Below, one piece after another: positions 17,064-24,308 of a stretch of DNA of 41,145 nucleotides. Location of the stretch: contig DATHVN010000127.1 of assembly GCA_035461305.1 (NCBI GenBank), positions 1 through 41,145 on the forward strand, written 5' to 3'. The stretch comes from Euzebyales bacterium. Its GTDB lineage: Bacteria > Actinomycetota > Nitriliruptoria > Euzebyales > JAHELV01. Position numbers and translations under genes: made by a program. Under the pieces are notes generated by a model, which saw only the letters and a program-made list of their open reading frames with translations, was not told the origin of the DNA and did not search any database. Within the stretch, counting starts at the first letter, position 1; the number at the start of each line of letters is the position of its first letter.

Positions 17064-18079
17064 TGGCGTCGACCGAGCTGCCCGTCGGCACCTCCGACGC
17101 CAGCACCGAGGTCGCGGCAGTGCACCACGTCCCCCTGTGGCGCGCCTACCTGCCGGTGACCGGCGCAGCCGTCGTGCTGGCCGTGATCCCGCTGGTGATC
17201 GGCGATTCGCCCTACCTGCTGGGGATCGCTGTCCTCGGGCTGGCCTACGCCGGGTACGGCGTCGGCTTCAACATCATCTTCGGCAACACCAACCAGCTGT
17301 TCCTGTGCCTGGGAGCCCTGGCGGGCGTCGGGGCGTACGGCACGGCGATCCTCGGCAACGAGGCCGAGCTTCCGATGCTCGTGGCGATCCCCGCGAGCGT
17401 CGGCGTGGCCGCCCTGCTCGGTGCCGCGTTCAGCTGGGTGTCGGTGCGCCGCGAGCTCGACGTGATCTTCGTCGGCATCATCACGCTGACGTTCTCGCTG
17501 ATGTTCCTCAACCTGCTGCTGGGCCAGCGCGACGTGACCGGTGGCGAGACCGGCATCGTGGTGCTCTACGACGCGGGCATCGTGGGCGCCCGCGGCCTCG
17601 GCGCCTACTACGTGTTCCTGGGCGTGCTGGTCGCCTACCTGGCGCTGCACCGCTGGCTGCAGCGATCGCACGTCGGCTGGGCGTTCCGCGCGCTGCGCGA
17701 CGACGAGCTCGCCGCCGAGCTGTCGGGCATCGACGTCGCCCGCTACAAGGTGCTGGCCGGCATGATCGGCTCCGCGATGATCGGCCTGATCGGCGCGTTG
17801 TACGCCAACTACGAGGGCTTCATCAGCCCCACGACCTTCGAGCTCGGCAACGTCGACGTGCCGGTGCTGGTGATGCTCGCCTTCGGCGGCATCGGCACGC
17901 TGCTGGCCCCGGTCGTGGGGTCTGCGGTGTTCACGGTCGTCGACGAGGTCCTGCGGCCGTTCTCGCAGCTGCGGATCACCGTGTACGGCGTGATCCTGCT
18001 CGCGCTGTTCCTGGGCTTCCGCCGCGGCGTCATCCCGACCGTCGGCGACCTGTTCCGCAGGGTGCTCCGGCGCACCTGA
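17063..18079 (+). CDS. branched-chain amino acid type ABC permease, LivM type
   Basis: Second membrane subunit, 338 residues. After a polar N-terminus (about 1-30) come about nine hydrophobic segments. LivM hallmarks are YAGYGVGFNIIFGNTNQLFL (about 61-80), a glycine-rich GALAGVGAYG, and the cytoplasmic ATPase-contact loop GWAFRALRDDELAAELSGID (about 210-229), followed by YKVLAGMIGSAMIGLIGALY. ATG 17063 overlaps the livH stop as TGATG, so the two permeases are co-translated. The operon ends here; 16 bases later an intergenic palindromic repeat begins that may help end transcription. Confidence 0.93.
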   Translation: MASTELPVGTSDASTEVAAVHHVPLWRAYLPVTGAAVVLAVIPLVIGDSPYLLGIAVLGLAYAGYGVGFNIIFGNTNQLFLCLGALAGVGAYGTAILGNEAELPMLVAIPASVGVAALLGAAFSWVSVRRELDVIFVGIITLTFSLMFLNLLLGQRDVTGGETGIVVLYDAGIVGARGLGAYYVFLGVLVAYLALHRWLQRSHVGWAFRALRDDELAAELSGIDVARYKVLAGMIGSAMIGLIGALYANYEGFISPTTFELGNVDVPVLVMLAFGGIGTLLAPVVGSAVFTVVDEVLRPFSQLRITVYGVILLALFLGFRRGVIPTVGDLFRRVLRRT

Positions 18080-18094
18080 GCCCACGGCACCCCC

Positions 18095-18128
18095 GGTCAC
18101 CGACGAACACCCCTCGAAGGTGTCCCTC
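18095..18128. repeat. intergenic palindromic repeat, copy 2 of 3
   Basis: GGTCACCGACGAACACCCCT starts this copy, whose inverted core is ACACC-CCTCGAA-GGTGT. It aligns with 4321-4354 with about eight differences over 34 bases, several of them paired changes that keep the stem. It sits 16 bases after the livM stop. Confidence 0.6.
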
Positions 18129-18221
18129 ACACACCGGACGTGTCCCCGGGCACCGACCGTGTGCTTTGAACGCGGGCGGAGCTGTGGACGCGCGACCACG
18201 TCGACCTCCGTTCGAGGCACG

Positions 18222-19170
18222 ATGCCCTCCATGCACGACCTCCTCTCGCCACTGGCCGTCGCGCGGCAGCCGTTCACGGTTGCCGACGCGGCGACGCTCG
18301 GTGTCGACCGCCACGTCCCCGTCGGTCTGGCGCGTGCGGGCACGCTCGCACGGTCGACCGGGGCGCGTACGTGCTGAGTGCGCTCTGGCGCGACGCCACG
18401 GCCGAGCAGCACCACACCCTGTCGCTGCCGCGCCGTGCTGCGCCGTTACGGCACGGTGGCGCTGAGCCACATGTCGGCGGTCGTCGCGCACGGGCTGCCG
18501 GTGCACGCGATGGATTCGACGAAGTGCACGTGACCCGCACGAAGGGGCGGACCGGTCGGGTCGCACCGCAACCGATCGTGCAGGTGCACCCGGCGCTGCC
18601 CGGCGCGGCGTTCTCCGAGGCCGACGGATCGCCGACGTGCACGGGGCCGCTGGCCGTGCTCCAGGTCGCCGACTGGCACGGGATCGAGGCCGGCATGGTC
18701 GCGGCGGAGGGCGGGCTGCACGGTGGCGAGTTCACCACTCAGGCGTTGCGGGATGCCCGCGAACTGGTCCGGCTCGGTCGCGGTCCCGCGCACGCCGATC
18801 TGGTCGCACGCCTCGCCCGTGACGCCAGCGAGTCACCCGGCGAGACGTTGACCCGCCTCTTGCTGCAGCCGCCCGGGTTACCCGAGTCGCGGCAGCAGGC
18901 GAAGATCGGCCTGCACGGCGGCGGCCTGGCCCGCGTCGACTTTCCTCCTGCTGGAGCTCGGGGTGATCGTCGAGTTCCACGGCGCGGTCAAGTACGACGG
19001 TGCGCAGGGCCGCGACAGGCTGGTACGGGAGAAGCGCCGGGAGGACGGTCTGCGCGCAGCCTGCCACGAGGGGTACGCCTCACGTGGCCCGATATTCGCC
19101 AGCCGCAGCATGTCCATGCGCTGCTCCTCGCAATCCGCGCCCGCGCACGCCGGCGGACACCTCCGGTCGG
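18222..19170 (+). pseudogene. AbiEi-like / DUF559-like protein, multiply frameshifted
   Basis: Reassembling three frames gives an almost full-length protein of about 310 residues. The N-terminal winged-helix region is MHDLLSPLAVARQPFTVADA, then RGAYVLSALWRDATAEQ, RRYGTVALSHMSAVVAHGLP and VHVTRTKGRTGRVAP. The C-terminal part is LGVIVEFHGAVKYDGAQGRD, LVREKRRED and VRLTWPDIRQPQHVHALLL, the layout of a DUF559/Vsr-like nuclease fold. Actinobacterial proteins of this kind are annotated as type IV toxin-antitoxin AbiEi-family proteins. At least five single-base shifts are needed (near 18350, 18430, 18530, 18945 and 19070), so the gene is dead unless the sequence is wrong. No AbiEii toxin gene is adjacent. 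Compared with other broken genes here, nothing large is deleted. Confidence 0.75.
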
Positions 19171-19190
19171 CCGACGGACACCTCCGGTCG
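19154..19190. repeat. two tandem copies of CGGACACCTCCGGTCG, 21 bp apart
   Basis: The 16-mer occurs at 19154-19169 and 19175-19190, separated by GCCGA. The second copy runs straight into the palindromic repeat at 19186. Such tandem copies upstream of dinB could be regulatory or merely a slipped duplication. Confidence 0.6.
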
Positions 19191-19219
19191 CCGAGTCACA
19201 CGCTCGAGCGTGTGATTCG
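19186..19219. repeat. intergenic palindromic repeat, copy 3 of 3
   Basis: This copy contains a perfect 20-bp palindrome, TCACACGCTCGAGCGTGTGA (19196-19215). It starts GGTCGCCGA, matching GGTCACCGA of the other copies. It lies between the AbiEi-like pseudogene and the dinB promoter, 33 bases upstream of the -35 box. Confidence 0.65.
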
Positions 19220-19251
19220 CGCCCCCAGGGGTGTCCCTCGGCGCGACACCC

Positions 19252-19286
19252 TTGACAGCTCGCATCCGCGAGCGAACATGTGTTCG
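19252..19286 (+). promoter_or_regulatory. dinB promoter with LexA (SOS) box
   Basis: CGAACATGTGTTCG at 19273-19286 is a perfect match to the actinobacterial LexA consensus CGAAC-N4-GTTCG. A consensus -35 TTGACA lies at 19252-19257, so with a 17-18 base spacer the -10 falls inside the box (AACATG or ACATGT), and bound LexA would block polymerase. The transcription start would then be at about the GTG at 19286, suggesting a leaderless mRNA. Confidence 0.85.
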
Positions 19287-20476
19287 TGTCGTCGACCGCC
19301 GCGATCCTGCACGCCGACCTCGACGCGTTCTACGCGTCGGTGGAGCAACGCGATGACGCCCGGCTGCGGGGCCGGCCGGTCATTGTGGGCATGGGCGTGG
19401 TGCTGGCTGCCAGCTACGAGGCGAAGGCCTTCGGGGTGCGCACCGCGATGGGCGGCGCGCAGGCGCGCCGGCTGTGCCCGCAGGCCGTCGTGGTGTCGCC
19501 GCGAATGTCGGCCTACACGAAGGCCAGCCGCGCCGTCTTCGACGTCTTCAACGACACGACGCCCCTGGTCGAGGGGCTGTCAATCGACGAAGCGTTCCTC
19601 GACGTTCACGGCCTGCGCCGGATCGCCGGCAGCCCGACGGACATCGCCCGCCGCCTGCGCCACGAGGTGCTCGTGCGGGTCGGCCTGCCCATCACCGTCG
19701 GTGTCGCGCGGACCAAGTTCCTGGCCAAGGTCGCGAGCGGTGTCGCCAAGCCCGACGGCCTGCTCGTCATCCCTCCGGACCGCGAGCTGGACTTCCTCCA
19801 CGGGCTGCCGGTCGAGCGCCTGTGGGGCGTGGGTCCGGTCACGTCGCGGAAGCTGCGCGACCGCGGCATCACCTCCGTCGGCGAGGTGGCGCGACTCCCA
19901 CTGGCTGCGCTCAAGACGATGCTGGGTGCCGGATCCGGCCGCCACCTGCACGCGCTCGCGCACAACAGGGACCCCCGTCCCGTGCAGGTCGGGCGTCGAC
20001 GCCGCTCGATGGGAGCGCAGTGCGCCCTGGGCCGCGGCCACACGCCGCTCGACGAGATCGAGGTCGTGCTGATCGGCCTGGTGGACCGGGTGACCCGCCG
20101 CATGCGCGCGGCGGGCCGCGTGGGCCGCACGATCACTCTGCGGCTGCGCTTCGACGACTTCGCCCGGATCACGCGCTCGCACACGCTGCGCACAGCCACC
20201 GCGTCGACGCCGAAGATCCTGGGCACGGCGGTGGCGCTCCTGCACGCCACCCACCCGCTCATCATCGAGCGGGGCTGCACACTGGTCGGCGTGGCGGTCG
20301 GCAACCTGTCGAACAGCGGTGCCGAGCAGCTCGTGCTCCCATTCGAACGGCAGACGGCGATCGACCTCGACGCTGCGATCGACGGCGTCCGTGACCGCTT
20401 CGGCACGGCCGCCGTCTCGCGCGCGGCGATGCTCGGTCGCGACATCGGCCCGTCCGTGCCGCTGCTCCCCGATTGA
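19286..20476 (+). CDS. dinB: DNA polymerase IV (Y-family translesion polymerase)
   Basis: Error-prone polymerase that extends past damaged template bases; expected to be induced in the SOS response through the LexA box that ends at its start codon. The 396-residue protein begins AAILHADLDAFYASVEQRDD, giving the first metal-binding aspartate and the steric-gate region (FY). The catalytic SIDEAFLDV follows at about 100-108, then the thumb helix-hairpin-helix GVGPVTSRKLRDRGI and the little-finger domain. The C-terminus ends PLLPD; no obvious QLxLF-type beta-clamp motif at the very end, but AEQLVLPFERQ (about residues 345-355) is a plausible internal clamp-binding element. GTG 19286 is chosen over GTG 19280 because both lie at the SOS box and the former fits leaderless initiation. 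Intact. Confidence 0.93.
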   Translation: MSSTAAILHADLDAFYASVEQRDDARLRGRPVIVGMGVVLAASYEAKAFGVRTAMGGAQARRLCPQAVVVSPRMSAYTKASRAVFDVFNDTTPLVEGLSIDEAFLDVHGLRRIAGSPTDIARRLRHEVLVRVGLPITVGVARTKFLAKVASGVAKPDGLLVIPPDRELDFLHGLPVERLWGVGPVTSRKLRDRGITSVGEVARLPLAALKTMLGAGSGRHLHALAHNRDPRPVQVGRRRRSMGAQCALGRGHTPLDEIEVVLIGLVDRVTRRMRAAGRVGRTITLRLRFDDFARITRSHTLRTATASTPKILGTAVALLHATHPLIIERGCTLVGVAVGNLSNSGAEQLVLPFERQTAIDLDAAIDGVRDRFGTAAVSRAAMLGRDIGPSVPLLPD

Positions 20477-20492
20477 CGTCGGGCCGCGCCGG

Positions 20493-21074
20493 TCAGGCGG
20501 CGCCGGTGGCCGTCGCCGATACGACCTGCATCGTGGACAGCAGCGCGCGGTGGGACGCGATGGAGACGTCCTCGTACCCGAGCGACCGCAGGAGGTCGAC
20601 CACGCTGTCGGCGTCGGCCGGGGTCAGGCCGTGGCCGCCGGCCCTGCGCAGGCGCCGCTCGCCGATGAGCAGGCAGCCGCCGGGCCGCAGCACCCGACGG
20701 ATCTCGACCAGGCCCGCCCTGCGATCCGGCCAGTGGTGGAACGAGGCGATCGTCCACGCGATCGAGGCGCTGTCGTCGGGCAGCGGCAGGTCCGCCGCAT
20801 CGCCCACCACGAAGCTGACGCCGGGCCGGCCCCGACTGCGACGTCGTGCGATGTCGACCATGGCGGGCGACGGATCGACGCCGGTGGCGTCGGCCCCTGC
20901 CGCTGCGGCACGCCGCACCGCGGCGCCGACGCCACAGCCGACGTCGACGACGGCGTCACCCTCACCGGGCGCAGCGGCCTCGACGACCACCCTGTTCGAG
21001 CGGGGATCGCGGGAGCACAACCCGTAGACGGTGGCCCGCCAGCGGGACCACCGTTCGATCTCGTCGTCTGCCAT
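20493..21074 (-). CDS. class I SAM-dependent methyltransferase
   Basis: 193-residue Rossmann-fold methyltransferase. Motif I is VVDVGCGVG (42-50), the acidic residue closing the next strand is in TGVDPSPAMVDIARRR (about 63-78), motif II/III is FVVGDAADLPLPDDS (about 87-101), and IRRVLRPGGCLLIGERR (about 124-140) is motif post-II of the UbiE/COQ5-like group. The substrate is not predictable; small-molecule methylation is usual for this subgroup. It lies convergent to dinB with a 16-base gap and is followed upstream on the same strand by the DMT transporter gene, 43 bases away, so the two may be co-transcribed from the transporter promoter. Confidence 0.88.
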   Translation of the reverse strand: MADDEIERWSRWRATVYGLCSRDPRSNRVVVEAAAPGEGDAVVDVGCGVGAAVRRAAAAGADATGVDPSPAMVDIARRRSRGRPGVSFVVGDAADLPLPDDSASIAWTIASFHHWPDRRAGLVEIRRVLRPGGCLLIGERRLRRAGGHGLTPADADSVVDLLRSLGYEDVSIASHRALLSTMQVVSATATGAA

Positions 21075-21117
21075 TGGACGCCCTTCGTCCGGCTCGAGGT
21101 CGGGTCGCGCACCGCCG

Positions 21118-21948
21118 TCACGCGACGGTGATCACCCCGACCGCCGCCAACGACAACCCGACGGCGAGCTGCTGGGGTCGGCCCAGGCGCTCGGCCAGCA
21201 GGTGCCTGGCCAGTACCACGACGACGATGGGGTACATCGATGTGAGCAATGCGGCGATCGTCAGCAGTCCCGTCCGCGCGGCCAGCAGGAACATGACGTT
21301 GGCGAGCATGTCGAGGCCGCCCGACAAAGCGACGAGCGGCATCGCCTCGCGGGATGGCAGCCCTGCCCGCCCCACGGCCACGATCAGGCCGAGCATGACC
21401 AGCGACGAGGCCCGCGCCCCGACGAACGGCCACAGCCCGGACCCGTCGGGCGTCCGGTCGAGCAGGACGAAGAACACGCCGAAGCCGGCGCCACCGAGTA
21501 ACGCGAGCAGCGGACCCGTCGACAGCGCGGCGCGCCGTTCGACCCGGCGCCCCGCCGCCACGATGGTGACGGCGACGACGCCGAGCACGATGCCGACGGC
21601 GGCAAGCAGCGTCGGCCGCTCACCCAGCGCGACACCCGCCGCGACCGGGACCATGACGCCGGCAACCGAGGCGAGCGGCGACACCACGCCCATCGGTCCG
21701 AGGGCGAGCGCGCGCAGGTAGGCGACGAGGCTCAGCGCGCCGGCGACGCCCGCCAACGCACCGGTCGTGAAGGCCGCCGCGGACGGCCGGCCGGGTAGCG
21801 CACCCATCAGCAGGACGAGCACGACGACGCCGACGGCCTGCGACACCAACGTGACCGACACCGCATGTGACCGCTTCGCGGCCAACCCTCCGGCGAAGTC
21901 GGCGGCGCCGAAGCTCAACCCGGAGCCCAGTGCCAGCAGCAGAGCCAT
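21118..21948 (-). CDS. EamA/DMT-family transporter
   Basis: 276-residue membrane protein with ten predicted helices in two EamA repeats. The first starts LALGSGLSFGAADFAGGLAA (about 4-23) and includes LRALALGPMGVVSPLASVAG with the conserved Pro/Gly turn. The second starts LLALLGGAGFGVFFVLLDRT and contains LTIAALLTSMYPIVVVVLAR and AERLGRPQQLAVGLSLAAVG. Family members export amino acids, drugs or metabolites. The ATG at 21948 is followed by MALLLALGSG and matches the family start; open frame continuing upstream overlaps the divergent XRE gene and is rejected. It diverges from the XRE-cupin regulator across an intergenic region with repeated AGTGCA sites, so regulation by that protein is likely. 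Confidence 0.9.
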   Translation of the reverse strand: MALLLALGSGLSFGAADFAGGLAAKRSHAVSVTLVSQAVGVVVLVLLMGALPGRPSAAAFTTGALAGVAGALSLVAYLRALALGPMGVVSPLASVAGVMVPVAAGVALGERPTLLAAVGIVLGVVAVTIVAAGRRVERRAALSTGPLLALLGGAGFGVFFVLLDRTPDGSGLWPFVGARASSLVMLGLIVAVGRAGLPSREAMPLVALSGGLDMLANVMFLLAARTGLLTIAALLTSMYPIVVVVLARHLLAERLGRPQQLAVGLSLAAVGVITVA

Positions 21949-21975
21949 CGTCGTCACCCACCCCTGCGAGCGATC

Positions 21976-22057
21976 AGTGCAGTGCACCGCGCGGTGCAGT
22001 CCGATGACCCTAGCCGCTCCCTTGCCCCAGTGCAATGCATTGAGCATTCGGTAGAGT
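21976..22057. promoter_or_regulatory. divergent control region with palindromic operators (XRE-cupin / DMT)
   Basis: Between the divergent starts lie a perfect palindrome TGCACCGCGCGGTGCA (21983-21998), a palindrome CAATGCATTG (22033-22042) and a half-site GAGTGCACC. Each includes or abuts the element AGTGCA. The hexamer TAGAGT (22052-22057) is a plausible -10 box for the rightward gene and overlaps the last half-site. The arrangement suits autoregulation by the XRE protein together with control of the exporter. Confidence 0.6.
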
Positions 22058-22084
22058 GCACCGCACCAGGACGGGAGGGCCGCC

Positions 22085-22696
22085 GTGCAGGAACCGGAGG
22101 TGCTCGCTGCGGCGATCGGCCGCAACGTGCGCCGGCTGCGCCGGCGCCGTGACCTGACCCTGGACCAGCTCGCGGAGCGCGCGGGTGTCAGCAAGGGCAC
22201 CGTGATCGGCGTCGAGCAGTCACGCGCCAACCCGAGCATTGCCACGCTGTGCCGCATCGCCGACGCGCTGGGCGTCGGGGTCGTCACGCTGATCGACCCG
22301 GGCCAGGACCCCCAGGTCCGCATCAAGCGGGGAACCGACACGCCCACCCTGTGGACCAGCAAGGAGGGCAGCCGCGCGCTGTTCCTGATGGGCACCGACC
22401 CGCCCGACATCGTCGAGCTCTGGGACTGGCGCCTCGCACCCGGCGACACCTTCGACGGAGGCGCCCATCCCGAGGGCACCGTCGAGCTCCTGCACGTGCT
22501 GGAGGGCGTGCTGGCGGTGCGGATCGGCACCGAGCGCCATGAGCTCATGGCGGGCGACACCATTCTCTTCGACGCCGTGCTGACCCACAGCTACGACAAC
22601 CCCGGCGACCGACCGAACCGCTTCTTCATGAGCGTCGTGCAGCGGGGCGACGCCCACCTCGTGCCGCCCGGGGACATCGGGCCAGTCCGGTCGTAG
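22085..22696 (+). CDS. XRE-family transcriptional regulator with C-terminal cupin domain
   Basis: Cytoplasmic repressor-type regulator, 203 residues. The N-terminal helix-turn-helix (about 8-66) reads IGRNVRRLRRRRDLTLDQLA and GVSKGTVIGVEQSRANPSIA. The C-terminal cupin (about 105-190) has WRLAPGDTFDGGAHPEGTVE, LEGVLAVRIGTERHELMAGD and a conserved His in LTHSYDNPGD. Such regulators sense small ligands in the cupin barrel and often control an adjacent transporter; here the divergent DMT exporter is the obvious candidate. GTG 22085 has GGGAGGG about 5 bases upstream. Intact; ligand unknown. Confidence 0.92.
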   Translation: MQEPEVLAAAIGRNVRRLRRRRDLTLDQLAERAGVSKGTVIGVEQSRANPSIATLCRIADALGVGVVTLIDPGQDPQVRIKRGTDTPTLWTSKEGSRALFLMGTDPPDIVELWDWRLAPGDTFDGGAHPEGTVELLHVLEGVLAVRIGTERHELMAGDTILFDAVLTHSYDNPGDRPNRFFMSVVQRGDAHLVPPGDIGPVRS

Positions 22697-22735
22697 GCGC
22701 AGCCGTCGCGCCGACACGAGCGTGCATCGCCGTGC

Positions 22736-23419
22736 CTACACGCGTAGGACCGGCGGCGCCTCCTCGAGCGCATCCAGCGCGGTCCGCGCCGCCGCACCGC
22801 GCAGCCGCTGCTTGTTCGCGGCGTAGACGGGCCGCGGCAGCTTCGCGAGCACCGCGGCCCGGGCCAGCGCACGCGTCCGCACCTCGTCGGGGGGTGCGAG
22901 CTCGTCGGCGAAGCCGACCTCCAGCGCTTCGCGCGCATCCACCAGCCGTCCGGGCAGCAGCAGGCCCTCGAGCCGGTCGGCGCGCACGTTGCTGCGGGCC
23001 AGGTCGACCACCCACGGCGGCAGCACGAGTCCGATCGCCGTCTCATTGAGCCCCCACCGGAAGTCGCCGTCGGCGGCCACGACGTGGTCGCACGCCAGCG
23101 CGAGGATCGTGCCCGCGGCGATCGCGTGTCCGGTCGCAGCGGCCACGACGGGACGCGGCTCGGTCCACAGCCGCATCGTGGTGCGGGTCAGCGCGGCGGC
23201 AAGCCGGTGCAGGTCCGCGGGCTCTCCGGTCAGCAGTGTGCGGTCCAGTCCGGCGGACAGCACGCCCTCGCGACCGCACAGCACCACCGCCGCGTCGTCC
23301 GCACAGTCGTCGAGCGCCGCGTCGAGCGCCGCGAACTCCTCCGCGGTCAGCGCGTTGACCTTCCCGTCGTCCAGCGTCAGCACGGCGATGCCGTCATCGA
23401 CAGTACGCGTGATCGTCAT
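22736..23419 (-). CDS. enoyl-CoA hydratase/isomerase (crotonase) family protein
   Basis: 227-residue crotonase-fold enzyme acting on acyl-CoA esters. The N-terminus ITRTVDDGIAVLTLDDGKVN is typical, the first oxyanion-hole region is REGVLSAGLDRTLL (about 49-62), and the second is ATGHAIAAGTILALACDHVV (about 92-111), ending in the CDHVVA segment. The usual catalytic glutamates of hydratases (E144/E164 in the rat enzyme) are not obvious; the segment WGLNETAIGLVLP has a single Glu, so isomerase or other chemistry is possible. ATG 23419 follows GGGGGGTG. It overlaps the end of rpiA by 26 bases, so it is probably translated from the same mRNA. Confidence 0.85.
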   Translation of the reverse strand: MTITRTVDDGIAVLTLDDGKVNALTAEEFAALDAALDDCADDAAVVLCGREGVLSAGLDRTLLTGEPADLHRLAAALTRTTMRLWTEPRPVVAAATGHAIAAGTILALACDHVVAADGDFRWGLNETAIGLVLPPWVVDLARSNVRADRLEGLLLPGRLVDAREALEVGFADELAPPDEVRTRALARAAVLAKLPRPVYAANKQRLRGAAARTALDALEEAPPVLRV

Positions 23420-24173
23420 CGTCACACCCCCCTGCCCGATGCGGGACCCGGCTCTGTCGGAGGACGTCGACGCTGCCATCCGGCGCGCCGACGAGGACCT
23501 CGTCGGCCTTGTCCAGGAACAGTCCGTGCTCGATGACGCCGACGGTACGCTCCAGGTCCGCGGCCAACGCCACGACGTCGGTGCCCGGCTCGATGCGGAC
23601 CTCGAACAGGTGGTTGCCCTCATCCGTCACGAGCGGGACGCCGTCGTTGGTCCGGACCGTCACCTCTGCGACGCGCTCCCGCAGTCGCCGCAACGTGTCC
23701 ATCCAACCGAAGCGCACGACCTCGACCGGCAGCGTGCACTGGTGTCCGAGCCGCTCGACGAGCTTGCGCGTCTCCACCACGACGACCACATATCGGGCGG
23801 CCACGGTGATCAGCTTCTCACGCAGCAGCGCGTTGCCGTGTCCCTTGAGCAACCCTCCGTCGGGTCCGACCTCGTCGGCGCCGTCGATGTAGATGTCGGG
23901 CCGAGCCTCGCCGTCGAGGGCGAACAACGAGAAGCCGTAGTCCTTGGCCAGCCGGTCCGTGATCGACGACGCCGAAACCACAGCGGTGCCCTCCAGCTCC
24001 TCGCGTCGTGCGAGCAGCTCCATCGTCGCCCACAGCGCGCGCCCGGAACCGAGCCCGAGGGCCATGTCGGGTCGCACGCGCGCCGCCGCTGCGGATGCGG
24101 CCGCCGCGCGCGCCGGATCTTCGAGCAGCTCGACGACGGATTGACGGTCCGTCGGCTCCCACCACTGCTGCAT
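23394..24173 (-). CDS. rpiA: ribose-5-phosphate isomerase A
   Basis: Interconverts ribose 5-phosphate and ribulose 5-phosphate in the pentose phosphate pathway. The 259-residue protein carries the family signatures: the phosphate-binding GLGSGRA (40-46; GxGSG-T/S-A in most homologues), a SASSITDRLAKDYG stretch, the catalytic DGADE (97-101), and KGHGNALLREK (110-120), which contains the general-base glutamate E119. The C-terminus GLFLDKADEVLVGAPDG is conserved. The last about 20 residues (HRAGGCDDDDHAYCR) look like a read-through tail over the start of the crotonase gene, with which it overlaps by 26 bases. The start at ATG 24173 has no strong Shine-Dalgarno. Head of a two-gene unit. Confidence 0.95.
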   Translation of the reverse strand: MQQWWEPTDRQSVVELLEDPARAAAASAAAARVRPDMALGLGSGRALWATMELLARREELEGTAVVSASSITDRLAKDYGFSLFALDGEARPDIYIDGADEVGPDGGLLKGHGNALLREKLITVAARYVVVVVETRKLVERLGHQCTLPVEVVRFGWMDTLRRLRERVAEVTVRTNDGVPLVTDEGNHLFEVRIEPGTDVVALAADLERTVGVIEHGLFLDKADEVLVGAPDGSVDVLRQSRVPHRAGGCDDDDHAYCR

Positions 24174-24308
24174 CTGCTGTCGCCTCTTCCCGAACGCCGG
24201 TGCTCCGCGACCAGCGTCACGCCCGGCTTACGGTACCGTCATGCCGTTTAGCCCGGGCGTGGGGTAGGAACGAACCGGACACACACCTGCACGTGTGAGG
24301 AGACGACC

